Source of the DNA: an uncultured Oscillospiraceae bacterium | GTDB lineage: Bacteria; Bacillota; Clostridia; Oscillospirales; Oscillospiraceae | Assembly: GCA_944386855.1 (NCBI GenBank) | Contig: CALXCR010000030.1 | Location: forward strand, 1-53,099 | Direction of reading: 5' to 3' | Length of the DNA: 53,099 nt | Shown here: positions 1 through 8,405 of the stretch, piece by piece | Layout of the letters: every line of letters begins with the position of its first letter | Position numbering within the stretch: the stretch's first letter is position 1 | Notes under the pieces: model-generated | Told to the model about the DNA's origin: nothing | Databases searched by the model: none | Seen by the model: the letters and a program-made list of their open reading frames with translations, nothing else | Position numbers and translations under genes: made by a program

Positions 1-1318
1 TCTGTACCGACGTTTCGGAGCTGAACGTGACGCACTCAAGCTCCGCCTCGTATTCAAAGCCAAATTCATCCGTGACTTCAACCACAAGGGAATAGACGTC
101 GCCGGCTTCCGGTTCAAACGCGTCGAACTCAAATTCGGTATGGAATATGGTACTGCCGTTTGACTTTCCGATCGTAAGCGTCCTGTTGTCATACGGATAA
201 TAGGGGCATGTATATGTGAGCGAGTTAGACCACTTATCGTCCGATATGTCGAGCGGCATCGTACTGAGCAGTTCTCCGTTTAAATAGAGTGAAACCGATA
301 TCTCCGTGATATCCGGCCTGATGACATCATAGCTGTCATGGCAGTTTAAAATTATCGTCCCGCGCGGCCGGTAAAGCATCGGCGGTGACTCGACAGGATT
401 GGCATAGTCGTTGGAATTTGAAAACCAGTACAGACCGATATTTGCCGCAAACTGCTCTTTTTTCGTAGAAAAACCGGAGAGTTCCTCGCTTCGGAGAGTG
501 CCGTTGTCCGTGACTGACGCCATTACTGTAAAATCGCGGTCAACGGGCAGAGAGACATCGGCCGAAAACGACGCAAGCTCCCCGCGCTCCGCTGTAAACC
601 GCAGCTGTTCGCCTGTTTGCGTGTCGGTAAAGACAAATTCAAGCGCCGCGCTGTCCGACAGTTCCTTGACGGTCGCGAAAAGAGTGACATTACATATGTC
701 TCCGCCGTCGTCAAGTCCCGCGATCTCATATTCTATGTCGTAAAACAGGCTGTTCTGTTGCCTTAAAAGATCCGTGATGCTGTTCTCCATGCCGTTTAGA
801 CGCAGATTGAGGTCGTTGTTGCCGGCGACGATGTCAGACGACAGAGACGAGAGCCTGTTGTTTAACCGCGAGATATTTGCGGCGGCAAAAACAAAAACCA
901 CGACAAGCATGACGCCGAGAACCGCCGCCACTGCTAAACTGCGCCTGTTCAGCGCACGGTACTCATCATCGCGGCGCGAGGCCTCGTCCTGGTAAGCGTC
1001 GAAATAGCTTTTATAAAGTCTGTTGCGCTCGTCCTGCTCCTTGGCGTATCTGTTTATGATCTCTTCAAGCTCCTCGCGCCGGTATCCGACGCTTTCGGCG
1101 GCTGACGGCCCGTTCGCTTCGTCGTCAAGTCCGAGAAGCTCCGACAGCGTGACGCCGAACAGCTTCGACAGCGCGAGCACTTTATCAAGCTCCGGCACGG
1201 CCGAGCCGTTTTCCCATTTCCCGACGGCCTGCCGTGACACACCGAGCCTGCCGGCAAGTTCTTCCTGAGAAAGACCTGCCCCGCGGCGAAGTGTATAGAT
1301 TTTCTCGTTAAGTTTCAT
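1..1318 (-). CDS. Membrane-anchored XRE/HTH transcriptional regulator (3' end outside window)
   Basis: The frame is open from an ATG at 1318 to the left edge, giving 439 residues without a stop. Residues about 5-60 form a helix-turn-helix of the XRE/Cro type (LSQEELAGRLGVSRQAVGKWE). Residues about 128-149 form one strong membrane segment, followed by a short heptad-like stretch (150-190) and a beta-rich domain of at least 250 residues that would lie outside the cytoplasm. A GGAGG sits 8 nt before the ATG. The layout suggests a regulator that reads an envelope or external signal and acts on DNA at the membrane. The outer domain was not recognised. The HTH assignment is firm; the signal is unknown. 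Confidence 0.85.
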   Translation of the reverse strand, partial: MKLNEKIYTLRRGAGLSQEELAGRLGVSRQAVGKWENGSAVPELDKVLALSKLFGVTLSELLGLDDEANGPSAAESVGYRREELEEIINRYAKEQDERNRLYKSYFDAYQDEASRRDDEYRALNRRSLAVAAVLGVMLVVVFVFAAANISRLNNRLSSLSSDIVAGNNDLNLRLNGMENSITDLLRQQNSLFYDIEYEIAGLDDGGDICNVTLFATVKELSDSAALEFVFTDTQTGEQLRFTAERGELASFSADVSLPVDRDFTVMASVTDNGTLRSEELSGFSTKKEQFAANIGLYWFSNSNDYANPVESPPMLYRPRGTIILNCHDSYDVIRPDITEISVSLYLNGELLSTMPLDISDDKWSNSLTYTCPYYPYDNRTLTIGKSNGSTIFHTEFEFDAFEPEAGDVYSLVVEVTDEFGFEYEAELECVTFSSETSVQ

Positions 1319-1341
1319 GCAGATCGCCTCCATACAGCAAG

Positions 1342-1396
1342 TGTACAGTACATACTGCGGTTGCCGCAACCAATTTAAGCTTGCAAAACGGCAACC
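1342..1396 (-). promoter_or_regulatory. Palindrome cluster upstream of the HTH regulator gene
   Basis: Just upstream of the HTH gene start are TGTAC-A-GTACA (1342-1352), GGTTGC-C-GCAACC (1359-1371) and a further inverted half-site CGGCAACC (1389-1396). TTACAT-ttc-ATGTAA follows at 1402-1416. Their position fits operators for autoregulation by the HTH protein. This is inferred from symmetry and location only. Confidence 0.4.
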
Positions 1397-1422
1397 TGAG
1401 ATTACATTTCATGTAAATCGGT

Positions 1423-1454
1423 GAAAAAGAGCGCGCTGCCGTGCGGCAGAGCGC
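1423..1454 (-). terminator. Rho-independent terminator after the DedA gene
   Basis: The stem pairs 1431-1441 with 1444-1454 and has one internal mismatch. On the minus strand it is followed by a T-rich run (plus-strand A run at 1424-1428). It lies about 40 nt past the DedA stop. Its core is shared with the terminator at 2343-2374. Confidence 0.7.
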
Positions 1455-1492
1455 CCACAATTTAAATTTTAGCTTCTGCGGCCGGCCAAACG

Positions 1493-2149
1493 TCACCTTC
1501 TGTCTCCGGCACGCGATTTTTCCTCCGCCGCGATCCGCCGGCGTCTCCGCCTGCGCAGGAGATACACCGCGGCCGCCGCCGCGCACACGATGACAAGAAC
1601 TATTACGGCGACAGTCGTATACTTATCGATATACGGCAAAGCCGTTTTCCACGATTCGCCGAGAAACGCGCCGATGCTGACAAGCACGGAGTTCCATACG
1701 GTGCTGCCGATCGCCGTGTATATAAGAAACCGCGCCATATTCATTTTTGCAAATCCTGCGGGAATGGAGATCAGGCTGCGCACTATCGGTATGCAGCGGC
1801 ATATCAGTACGGCCTTCCCCTCGTAACGGGAAAACCACCTTTCGGCTTTGTCGATATGGCTTTGATGGAGATGAAGCGCGCGGCCGATTTTGCTGCCGAT
1901 AATCTTTTTTATGCGTTCCGACTGGAATATATAACCGAACGCGTACAGCAAAACGGCGCCCGCAAGAGAGCCGAGCGTGGCGGCGATTATTACACCAACG
2001 GGGTGCATGGAGGACGATGCGCACAGCGCGCCGCCAAATAGGAGTACTACCTCCGACGGTATCGGCGGAAATACGTTTTCTATGAATATAAGAAGGAAAA
2101 TACCGATATATCCATAATCGTTTGCAACTGAAAGCAGGAAATCGTTCAC
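1493..2149 (-). CDS. DedA family (SNARE-associated/VTT) integral membrane protein
   Basis: This 218-residue protein carries the DedA hallmarks: an N-terminal hydrophobic helix with ENVFPPIPSE (about 24-33), a central region with RCIPIVRSLISIPAG (about 117-131), and a C-terminal membrane helix followed by an arginine-rich tail (RRRRRRR). DedA proteins are undecaprenyl-phosphate or phospholipid translocases; some members help recycle the wall lipid carrier or maintain membrane potential. The start is GTG at 2149, preceded by GAGG. A promoter lies at 2269-2297 and the leader is about 110 nt. The family call is firm; the lipid substrate cannot be told from the sequence. Confidence 0.9.
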   Translation of the reverse strand: MNDFLLSVANDYGYIGIFLLIFIENVFPPIPSEVVLLFGGALCASSSMHPVGVIIAATLGSLAGAVLLYAFGYIFQSERIKKIIGSKIGRALHLHQSHIDKAERWFSRYEGKAVLICRCIPIVRSLISIPAGFAKMNMARFLIYTAIGSTVWNSVLVSIGAFLGESWKTALPYIDKYTTVAVIVLVIVCAAAAAVYLLRRRRRRRIAAEEKSRAGDRR

Positions 2150-2268
2150 AAAATCAACCTCATTTTGTTATATTAGAGCGCTGCAAAACGATCTGCCGCT
2201 CTATGCGGAAAAGACGGACGCCGCGCTGCGGTGACAAAGGTCGCGGCTTTTTGTAGTTCCGCTTCACT

Positions 2269-2297
2269 ATATTAAGCTATACAGCGCTTTTTTTCAA
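2269..2297 (-). promoter_or_regulatory. Sigma-A promoter for the DedA gene
   Basis: On the minus strand TTGAAA (2297-2292) is separated by 17 nt from TAATAT (2274-2269). The roughly 110-nt leader contains complementary segments GCCGCG and CGCGGC that could fold. Confidence 0.6.
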
Positions 2298-2337
2298 GAG
2301 GGTTTATGCGCACATTTATGCAAAAGCAGAGAATCGC

Positions 2338-2374
2338 ATTAAAAAGGCGCGCTACCGCACGGCAGCGCGCCTTT
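2338..2374 (-). terminator. Rho-independent terminator after the carboxylesterase gene
   Basis: A perfect 11-bp stem pairs 2343-2353 with 2364-2374, with a further CCG/CGG pairing inside the loop. On the minus strand it runs into TTTTT. The esterase stop is at 2389. Confidence 0.85.
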
Positions 2375-2388
2375 AAGCTTAAAACAGA

Positions 2389-3789
2389 TTATTTTTCGCC
2401 CTTGAGATCTTTTTTAAGTGCGATCATCTCGGGAGTCTCCGGGATCTTGATCATCCTGCGGTTTGCGGCGATCTCATATGCCATGGGTGAGTCGGCTGTA
2501 AACGGCGTCCACTCAAGGTAATGCTTATCCGCGGGATTGGGGTTGCCGGTCTTCATAAACGAGGCCCATCTGTCGGCGAGCTCGTTTGACAGATCCCAGT
2601 CAAAGCCGGTATACGGCCTGTGGGAACGGAGCAGCGTCTGGAAGACGTAATGATGCTCAACAGAGTGGTGAGCGTTTGCAGCTCCCGGCGGAACATATGT
2701 AAAATACATGAGATAGCTCGGCTTGCGTCCAAGCTTTATCTCGTTCTCGGCGAACGCGAGGTTCTGAACGGTCGTCATGATGCCCTCACCGGACGTCGAG
2801 GTGAGCATATAGTCGCGCTCCTTGTGATTGCCGTGCAGGCATATGTCGATCGGATTTTCCGGGAATATGTATCCGTCGGCGAGCAGCGGGGCAAAGCGCA
2901 TGTATTTGCCGCCGAGACCGGGCTCTTCATCGTCGCGAATCTTGATCTGGTTGAATCTTGAATAGCCGTCAAGTATCTCTTCTGCGGAAGCGGCTCTCGC
3001 CTCGGCGAGGTTCTTGAAGCCCATGAACTCAAAGAACTTGACACCGGCTTCTTCAGCATTTTCAAGAGACGCCGCCCACATGCTGTACGGCTTTCTAAGG
3101 CCGCCGCCAGACTGCATGATAGCCCTATGAATAAGGTCGTTCGTAAGCGGGGAGGTGCACATTGCCTGAACGGACGATGCGCCGCCGGACTGACCGAATA
3201 CGGTGACGTTTTCAGGGTCGCCGCCGAATGCCGCGATGTTTCTGTGAATCCACTCAAACGCCGCGACCTGATCGCGCAGGCCGTAGTTGCTCGAATAGCC
3301 GTTGCCCTCGGCCGTGAGCTCGGGATGGGCGAGGTTTCCGAAAACATTGAGGCGGTACGGGATCGTGACCATAACAATGCCGCGCTTTGCAAAGCCTTCG
3401 CCGTCGTAGCAGTTTAAGTAGCTGTAGCCCGTCTGATGGCCGCCGCCGTGGATATATACGGCAACAGGGAGCTTCTCGTCGGGATCGTTTGCGGGAGTCC
3501 ACACGTTAAGGTAGAGACAGTCCTCGCTCTTCTGGTAATTGCCGACGTAAAATTCGGTGCCGATGATGTCTCCGCCCTCGGAAACATAGCCCTCCTGCAT
3601 AGCCATCGGAGCCCATTCAAGGCACGGACGGACGCCGTCCCACGGCTCACACGGCTGCGGGGCTTTCCAGCGCAGATCGCCGACAGGGGGCGCTGCAAAA
3701 GGAACGCCCTTAAAGATGGTTATCGCCTGATTCCAGCCCGGTGTGCCTCTGATAAGGCCGCTTTCAATTTTGGTTTCAAGTAATGCCAT
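2389..3789 (-). CDS. Type-B carboxylesterase (alpha/beta hydrolase)
   Basis: This 466-residue protein has the full carboxylesterase type-B layout: EDCLYLNVW (89-97), the oxyanion-hole HGGG (114-117), the nucleophile elbow GQSGG with Ser201, an acidic residue in STSGEG (Glu335) and the catalytic His in AHHSVEHHYVF (about His374). The elbow is GQSGG where GESAG is usual. There is no signal peptide, so the enzyme is probably cytoplasmic. It should hydrolyse ester bonds of small carboxylic or aryl esters; the natural substrate is unknown. It is a single gene with its own promoter (3852-3880) and terminator. Confidence 0.92.
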   Translation of the reverse strand: MALLETKIESGLIRGTPGWNQAITIFKGVPFAAPPVGDLRWKAPQPCEPWDGVRPCLEWAPMAMQEGYVSEGGDIIGTEFYVGNYQKSEDCLYLNVWTPANDPDEKLPVAVYIHGGGHQTGYSYLNCYDGEGFAKRGIVMVTIPYRLNVFGNLAHPELTAEGNGYSSNYGLRDQVAAFEWIHRNIAAFGGDPENVTVFGQSGGASSVQAMCTSPLTNDLIHRAIMQSGGGLRKPYSMWAASLENAEEAGVKFFEFMGFKNLAEARAASAEEILDGYSRFNQIKIRDDEEPGLGGKYMRFAPLLADGYIFPENPIDICLHGNHKERDYMLTSTSGEGIMTTVQNLAFAENEIKLGRKPSYLMYFTYVPPGAANAHHSVEHHYVFQTLLRSHRPYTGFDWDLSNELADRWASFMKTGNPNPADKHYLEWTPFTADSPMAYEIAANRRMIKIPETPEMIALKKDLKGEK

Positions 3790-3851
3790 TTAGATGTCCT
3801 CTCTTTCTTAGGTGATGTATGCGGCTTTTCGCCGCTGTCGTTTATAAATCA

Positions 3852-3880
3852 AGTATACTATAATCGCCCGCCGCGGTCAA
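3852..3880 (-). promoter_or_regulatory. Sigma-A promoter for the carboxylesterase gene
   Basis: On the minus strand TTGACC (3880-3875) is separated by 17 nt from TATACT (3857-3852). The start codon lies about 55 nt beyond the expected transcription start. Confidence 0.75.
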
Positions 3881-3988
3881 TTACACAATTTCGGCAGTGT
3901 AACAAAAATCTTTTACAAGAATTATTGAAAATGACGAAGCGCGGTCATGCGTGAAGGCTCAAAAAGACGGGGACACATGATATAAGGG

Positions 3989-4023
3989 CAAAAAAATACC
4001 TTTGATCGGCAGATCAAAGGTAT
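3989..4023 (-). terminator. Rho-independent terminator after rpmB
   Basis: A perfect 12-bp stem (3996-4007 with 4012-4023) has a 4-nt loop. On the minus strand it is followed by seven T residues. It lies about 40 nt after the rpmB stop. Confidence 0.92.
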
Positions 4024-4061
4024 CTATCGGTATCTGGTATACAACTTAGCAGTAAACGCAT

Positions 4062-4250
4062 TTACATAGCACGGGTAACCTTGCCGCTGCGGAGGCATCT
4101 TGTACATACATAAACGTGGCGGGGAGTACCGTCCACAATAGCCTTAACACGCTTTACATTTGGTTTCCATGTACGATTGCTGCGTCTGTGCGAGTGGCTG
4201 ACCTTGATCCCGAACGCAACGCCCTTATTGCAAAATTCACACTTTGCCAT
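4062..4250 (-). CDS. rpmB: 50S ribosomal protein L28
   Basis: This 62-residue protein is the large-subunit ribosomal protein L28 (bL28). It shows the family pattern: N-terminal MAKCEFCNKG, the central SHSHRRSNRTWKPNV and the C-terminal VCTRCLRSGKV. The CxxC pairs near both ends match the zinc-binding form. The frame stays open 48 nt further upstream, but the ATG at 4250 is chosen because AGGAGGT lies 7 nt before it and the product then begins as L28 normally does. The gene stands alone between its own promoter and terminator. Confidence 0.95.
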   Translation of the reverse strand: MAKCEFCNKGVAFGIKVSHSHRRSNRTWKPNVKRVKAIVDGTPRHVYVCTRCLRSGKVTRAM

Positions 4251-4329
4251 TTGCCGCACCTCCTTACTTGCGCTCATAATATCGCCGTAAATCATCAATT
4301 TAATGATAAATCCCTAAACAGCGAATACC

Positions 4330-4358
4330 ATAATAACAGAATAAACCGGAAAAAGCAA
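4330..4358 (-). promoter_or_regulatory. Sigma-A promoter for rpmB
   Basis: On the minus strand TTGCTT (4358-4353) is separated by 17 nt from TATTAT (4335-4330). The leader to the rpmB ATG is about 70 nt. Confidence 0.7.
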
Positions 4359-4501
4359 GAAAAATTTTTACAATACGGGATAAAATTTGTATCGGGCGGC
4401 AAACATTCGGACTAGACGTATTCGGATCGGAAAGCGGCGAAACAGCGTGGCGGGGACTTGCCGGATATTCTATGAAAAAAGCTAAAAACACAGCAAATTT
4501 G

Positions 4502-4530
4502 TTGCAAAGACGGAAGAAGTCAGTTAAAAT
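4502..4530 (+). promoter_or_regulatory. Sigma-A promoter for the hprK-dnaE operon
   Basis: TTGCAA (4502-4507), a 17-nt spacer and TAAAAT (4525-4530) lie 40 nt before the hprK start. No other good promoter is apparent before dnaE, so this probably drives all six genes. Confidence 0.7.
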
Positions 4531-4569
4531 TTAGGTATATAAATACTATAAGAAAGGGCGGCGGAGGAC

Positions 4570-5523
4570 ATGGCGCTAAAATACAGCATAAAGCTCAGCC
4601 AGCTTATGGATATGGCGAGGAGCAAGATAGAGATAGAGGATGTAAGGCGTTCAAGCGATTATGACAGCGTCCTGATTGACGACTCGAACTTAAACCGCCC
4701 CGGCATCCAGCTTGCGGGATTTTACGATTTTTTCAATTCAAAGCGGATACAGCTTATCGGCAAAATGGAGACGGCGTACCTCGCGACCCTACCTCCGGAG
4801 GAGCGCCGCGCGAGCCTCGGAAAGCTGTTTGCGTATAAATCGCCGGCGATAATCGTCTGCCACGGTATGGAGCCGTACCCGGAGTGCGTGGAGATGGCGG
4901 CGGCTTACGACGTTTCGCTTTTTAAATGCGATATGGACACGTCGGAGGTCTTGGCGTTTATGATGACACTCCTCAAGGAGGAGATTGCGCCGCGCATAAC
5001 GAGGCACGGCGTGTTCGTCGAGGTGTACGGCGAGGGCATACTGATCCTGGGCGAGAGCGGCATAGGAAAGAGCGAGACGGCCGTGGAGCTTATAAAGCGC
5101 GGACACCGTCTCATTGCGGACGACGCCGTCGAGATAAAGAAAATAGGTCCGAATACACTGATCGGCAGCGCTCCGGAGCTCATAAGGTATTATATCGAGC
5201 TCCGCGGCATAGGCATAGTCGATATACGGAGCATATTCGGAAGCGGCGCTGTAAAGCTGAGCGAGCAGATAGATATGGTCATAAGCATGGAACACTGGAA
5301 CGAGAACCAGAATTATGACAGAATGGGCACGGACGAGAAGCTTATAGATATCCTGGGTGTAAAGCTGCCGCATATAACAATACCCGTGACGCCGGGGCGT
5401 AATCTCGCCGTTATTTTCGAGGTCGCCGCGATGAACAACAGGCAAAAGAAGATGGGGTACAACTCGGCCGTCGAGTTTACAAAGCAGCTTGACAAGCATT
5501 TTGAGCTCGACCCGGGCATATAG
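4570..5523 (+). CDS. hprK: HPr kinase/phosphorylase
   Basis: This 317-residue protein phosphorylates and dephosphorylates Ser-46 of HPr (and Crh), the switch for CcpA-dependent carbon catabolite control. The N-terminal regulatory domain (1-130) is followed by the kinase domain with Walker A GESGIGKS (161-168), then DDAVEI (about 184-189) and the HprK signature LRGIGIVDIRSIFG (about 209-222). Length is normal for the family (about 310). GGAGG lies only 2 nt before the ATG, which is tight. It is first in the operon with murB, rapZ, yvcK, whiA and dnaE. Its presence implies a CcpA/HPr system elsewhere in the genome. Confidence 0.96.
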   Translation: MALKYSIKLSQLMDMARSKIEIEDVRRSSDYDSVLIDDSNLNRPGIQLAGFYDFFNSKRIQLIGKMETAYLATLPPEERRASLGKLFAYKSPAIIVCHGMEPYPECVEMAAAYDVSLFKCDMDTSEVLAFMMTLLKEEIAPRITRHGVFVEVYGEGILILGESGIGKSETAVELIKRGHRLIADDAVEIKKIGPNTLIGSAPELIRYYIELRGIGIVDIRSIFGSGAVKLSEQIDMVISMEHWNENQNYDRMGTDEKLIDILGVKLPHITIPVTPGRNLAVIFEVAAMNNRQKKMGYNSAVEFTKQLDKHFELDPGI

Positions 5524-5572
5524 ACCGCCGCGATGCCGCTTATGCGGCCCGAACGGCTGAATGGAGAGACAT

Positions 5573-6487
5573 ATGGATAAATTTGAATCTTACTCGGAGC
5601 TCGTAAAGAAAAATTGCAGAATGGCAAAGGTCATGTTAGACGAGCCGATGAGTGCGCACACGTCATTTCAGATAGGAGGCCCTGCAAGGGTCATGGTCGT
5701 GCCGGAGACGGTGCAGGATGTATCCTTTGTGGTTAGTACGGCGAAGGAGATGGAGCTCGATACGCTTGTTATCGGCAAGGGCACGAATCTGCTTGTGACG
5801 GACAGTCCGCTTGATAAGGTCGTAATAAAGCTGTACGGCGGACTCGACGACATAGGGAGCGTCGACGACGAGACTATATACGCGCAAAGCGGCGCGCCGT
5901 TATCGCGGATCGCCGTATTTGCGATGAACAGCGCGCTTACGGGGTTTGAGTTTGCGCACGGCATACCCGGTACGCTCGGCGGCGCCGTCGCGATGAACGC
6001 CGGAGCTTACGGCGGGGAGATGAAAGACGTCGTCGTAAAGACGACGTATCTGGGTGCTGACGGACAGGTGCGTACGATAGAGGGCGCGCGCCATAATTTC
6101 GGCTACAGGCGAAGCTGCTTTTCGGGAACGGACGATATAATACTGTCGTCGGAGATGAAACTGTCTAAAGGGAATATGCTCGCCATAATGCTGAAAATGA
6201 AGGAACTTGCCGCTAAACGGAGATCGAGTCAGCCGCTCGACATGCCAAGTGCCGGAAGTACATTCAAAAGGCCCGCGACGGGTTATGCCGCCGCGCTTAT
6301 AGAGGAAGCGGGTCTCAAGGGGCAGGGCTTTGGCGGCGCGTGCGTGTCGGAAAAGCACGCCGGCTTTGTCATAAACCGCGGCGGCGCAACGTTTGACGAC
6401 GTACTGAAAACGATGGAGCTCATACAGAAGACCGTTTACGAAAAATTCGGGGTCGAGCTTGAGCCGGAGGTAAAAATAATCAGATAA
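5573..6487 (+). CDS. murB: UDP-N-acetylenolpyruvoylglucosamine reductase
   Basis: MurB reduces UDP-GlcNAc-enolpyruvate to UDP-MurNAc with NADPH and FAD, the second committed step of peptidoglycan synthesis. Visible motifs are the FAD-binding GKGTNLLV (68-75), GIPGTLGGAVAMNAGAYGGE (about 130-149), GYRRSCF (177-183) and PSAGSTFKRP with the catalytic Ser at about 229. The C-terminal EPEVKIIR carries the conserved acid. The motifs fit type II MurB. An in-frame ATG exists 12 nt upstream (5561), but GGAGAG precedes the ATG at 5573, giving 304 residues. It lies 49 nt after hprK. Confidence 0.95.
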   Translation: MDKFESYSELVKKNCRMAKVMLDEPMSAHTSFQIGGPARVMVVPETVQDVSFVVSTAKEMELDTLVIGKGTNLLVTDSPLDKVVIKLYGGLDDIGSVDDETIYAQSGAPLSRIAVFAMNSALTGFEFAHGIPGTLGGAVAMNAGAYGGEMKDVVVKTTYLGADGQVRTIEGARHNFGYRRSCFSGTDDIILSSEMKLSKGNMLAIMLKMKELAAKRRSSQPLDMPSAGSTFKRPATGYAAALIEEAGLKGQGFGGACVSEKHAGFVINRGGATFDDVLKTMELIQKTVYEKFGVELEPEVKIIR

Positions 6488-6527
6488 TGCCGCGGTTTTT
6501 TCATACGCAAAACAGAGGGGGCAGGAT

Positions 6528-7385
6528 ATGGAACTTTTAGTGATTTCAGGGCTTTCCGGGGCGGGCAAATCGAATGCCGCCGCGATACTGGAGGATTATG
6601 ACTATTACTGTGTAGACAATATGCCGATAGAGCTGATGCCCAAGTTTGTCGAACTGTGCTTAAAAGCCGACGGGAAATACGAAAAGGTCGCGCTCGTCAT
6701 GGATGTGCGCATGCAGGAGCCGTTTGACAAGCTGTTCAATACGCTCGACCAACTTAAAGAGATGGGATGCCGGTACAGCGTGCTGTATATGACGGCGTCG
6801 GTCACGACGATAGTTAACAGATATAAGGAGACGCGCCGCCCGCATCCGCTTATGACAAATGGGCTCAGCCTGGAGCTTGCGATAGAGCGGGAGAGAAATC
6901 TCCTGAGGAGCGTGCGCTCGAGGGCGTCGTATATACTTGATACCACGGGGTTTACGCTTGCGATGCTGCGCAGCAAGCTGCGTGATATGTTTATATCGGA
7001 CAGCGCCGGCGCTAAAATGAGCGTCAATATAATTTCGTTCGGATTTAAAAACGGGCTGCCGCTCGACGCAGACCTCGTGTTTGACGTTCGGTTTTTGCCG
7101 AACCCGTATTATGAGACGGAGCTCAGAGAGCTGACGGGCTGTGATCAGGCAGTAAAAGACTATGTTTTCAGCCATCCCGATTCGCTTAAATTTATGGAGA
7201 TTTTTGAAAACGCCGTGAGCTTCCTGCTGCCGAAATACGCGGAGGAGGGCAAATCCGCGCTCACAATGTGCTTTGGGTGCACGGGCGGGCATCACAGATC
7301 CGTCGCTATAGCGGAAAGGGCAGGGGAGTTTGTCGGCAATATGGGTTATCCGGTCAGCATACGCCACCGCGATATCGAATCTTAA
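6528..7385 (+). CDS. rapZ: RNase adapter / nucleotide-binding protein RapZ (YvcJ)
   Basis: This 285-residue protein has the P-loop GLSGAGKS (8-15), YYCVDNMP (about 26-33) and the C-terminal signature CTGGHHRSV (about 250-258) of the RapZ/YvcJ family. In enteric bacteria RapZ senses glucosamine-6-phosphate and guides RNase E to the GlmZ RNA; in Firmicutes YvcJ is a nucleotide-binding protein linked to competence and wall metabolism, with a less settled role. It lies directly before yvcK (12 nt) and whiA, the classic rapZ-yvcK-whiA trio. The identity is firm; the role here is inferred. Confidence 0.95.
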   Translation: MELLVISGLSGAGKSNAAAILEDYDYYCVDNMPIELMPKFVELCLKADGKYEKVALVMDVRMQEPFDKLFNTLDQLKEMGCRYSVLYMTASVTTIVNRYKETRRPHPLMTNGLSLELAIERERNLLRSVRSRASYILDTTGFTLAMLRSKLRDMFISDSAGAKMSVNIISFGFKNGLPLDADLVFDVRFLPNPYYETELRELTGCDQAVKDYVFSHPDSLKFMEIFENAVSFLLPKYAEEGKSALTMCFGCTGGHHRSVAIAERAGEFVGNMGYPVSIRHRDIES

Positions 7386-7397
7386 CGGTGATGAGCC

Positions 7398-8405
7398 ATG
7401 AGTGATGAAATTGAAAGATCATACCCGAAAACGGTATGCATAGGCGGGGGAACGGGGCTTTCTACCATGCTTCGCGGACTGAAGCTGTACACGCCGGATA
7501 TAACGGCGATAGTGACGATGGCCGACGACGGCGGAGGATCGGGAGTGCTGCGGGAGGAGCTCGGTATGCTGCCGCCCGGAGATGTGCGCAACTGCATAAC
7601 CGCGCTTGCAAATATCGAACCTGCCATGGCAAAGCTGATGACGTACCGTTTCGACAAAGGCCACTTAAAGGGGCAGAGTTTCGGAAACCTGTTTCTCGCA
7701 GCGATGTACGGGATATGCGGTTCGTTTGAAGAGGCCGTTACCCGTATGGGCGACGTTTTGGCGATAACCGGAAAAGTACTACCCGTGACGACAGAGGATG
7801 TGCGCCTTTACGCGGAGTTTGAAAACGGGGCGGCCGTACTGGGAGAGTCGAAGATACTCGCCGTAAAAAAGCTCAGCAATTGCCGTATAAGGCGTGTAAA
7901 GCTCGTCCCTGAGCATCCTAAGGCCCTGCCGCAGAGCATAGAGGCAATAAACGAGGCGGATCTCATTCTGATCGGTCCGGGGAGTTTGTATACGAGCATC
8001 ATCCCGGCGCTTTTGGCCGACAGTATAGCCGATGCGGTGAAAAATTCGCCGGCTGTTAAGCTCTACATAGCGAATGTGATGACTCAGGACGGCGAGACCG
8101 AGGGGTATACCGTGTCGGACCATGTGAAGTCGCTTTTCGACCACTGCGGCGGACGGATATTTGACAAGTGCCTTACAAACAATAAGGTCTTGCCGGAGGA
8201 AGCACTTGAAAAATACAAGGAAGAGGACGCAGAGCAGATATTTGCCGATATGGATGAGCTCAAGAGGCTCGGAATGACAGTGTACGAGAGGCCGGTTGCA
8301 GGTATATACGACGGCTACATAAGGCACAACCCGCGCCTGCTGGCTAAAGAGATAATGGGGATATACGCGGACATATCAAAAGAGAAAGGAGCGGAGATGC
8401 CGTAA
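7398..8405 (+). CDS. yvcK: Gluconeogenesis/cell-shape factor YvcK (CofD-like fold)
   Basis: This 335-residue protein belongs to the YvcK/CofD-like family. CIGGGTGLSTML (13-24) forms the nucleotide-binding loop, and VTMADDGGGSGVLREE and PPGDVRNCI are the next conserved blocks. YvcK binds UDP-sugars and is needed for growth on gluconeogenic carbon and for normal wall synthesis; it is a target of Ser/Thr kinases in some Firmicutes. The stop codon shares one base with the whiA ATG (TAATG), so the two genes are translationally coupled. GGTGATG precedes the start. Confidence 0.95.
   Translation: MSDEIERSYPKTVCIGGGTGLSTMLRGLKLYTPDITAIVTMADDGGGSGVLREELGMLPPGDVRNCITALANIEPAMAKLMTYRFDKGHLKGQSFGNLFLAAMYGICGSFEEAVTRMGDVLAITGKVLPVTTEDVRLYAEFENGAAVLGESKILAVKKLSNCRIRRVKLVPEHPKALPQSIEAINEADLILIGPGSLYTSIIPALLADSIADAVKNSPAVKLYIANVMTQDGETEGYTVSDHVKSLFDHCGGRIFDKCLTNNKVLPEEALEKYKEEDAEQIFADMDELKRLGMTVYERPVAGIYDGYIRHNPRLLAKEIMGIYADISKEKGAEMP

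Larger units (their letters stand above)
4251..4569. other. Divergent intergenic region rpmB / hprK
   Basis: This 319-bp stretch has no gene I can support. It holds the rpmB promoter on the minus strand and the hprK promoter on the plus strand, separated by about 140 bp of ordinary AT-rich spacer. Short frames crossing it lack ribosome binding sites. Confidence 0.6.

Noticed and set aside
5561-5572. Upstream ATG for murB
   Set aside because: No ribosome binding site lies before it, whereas GGAGAG lies directly before the ATG at 5573.
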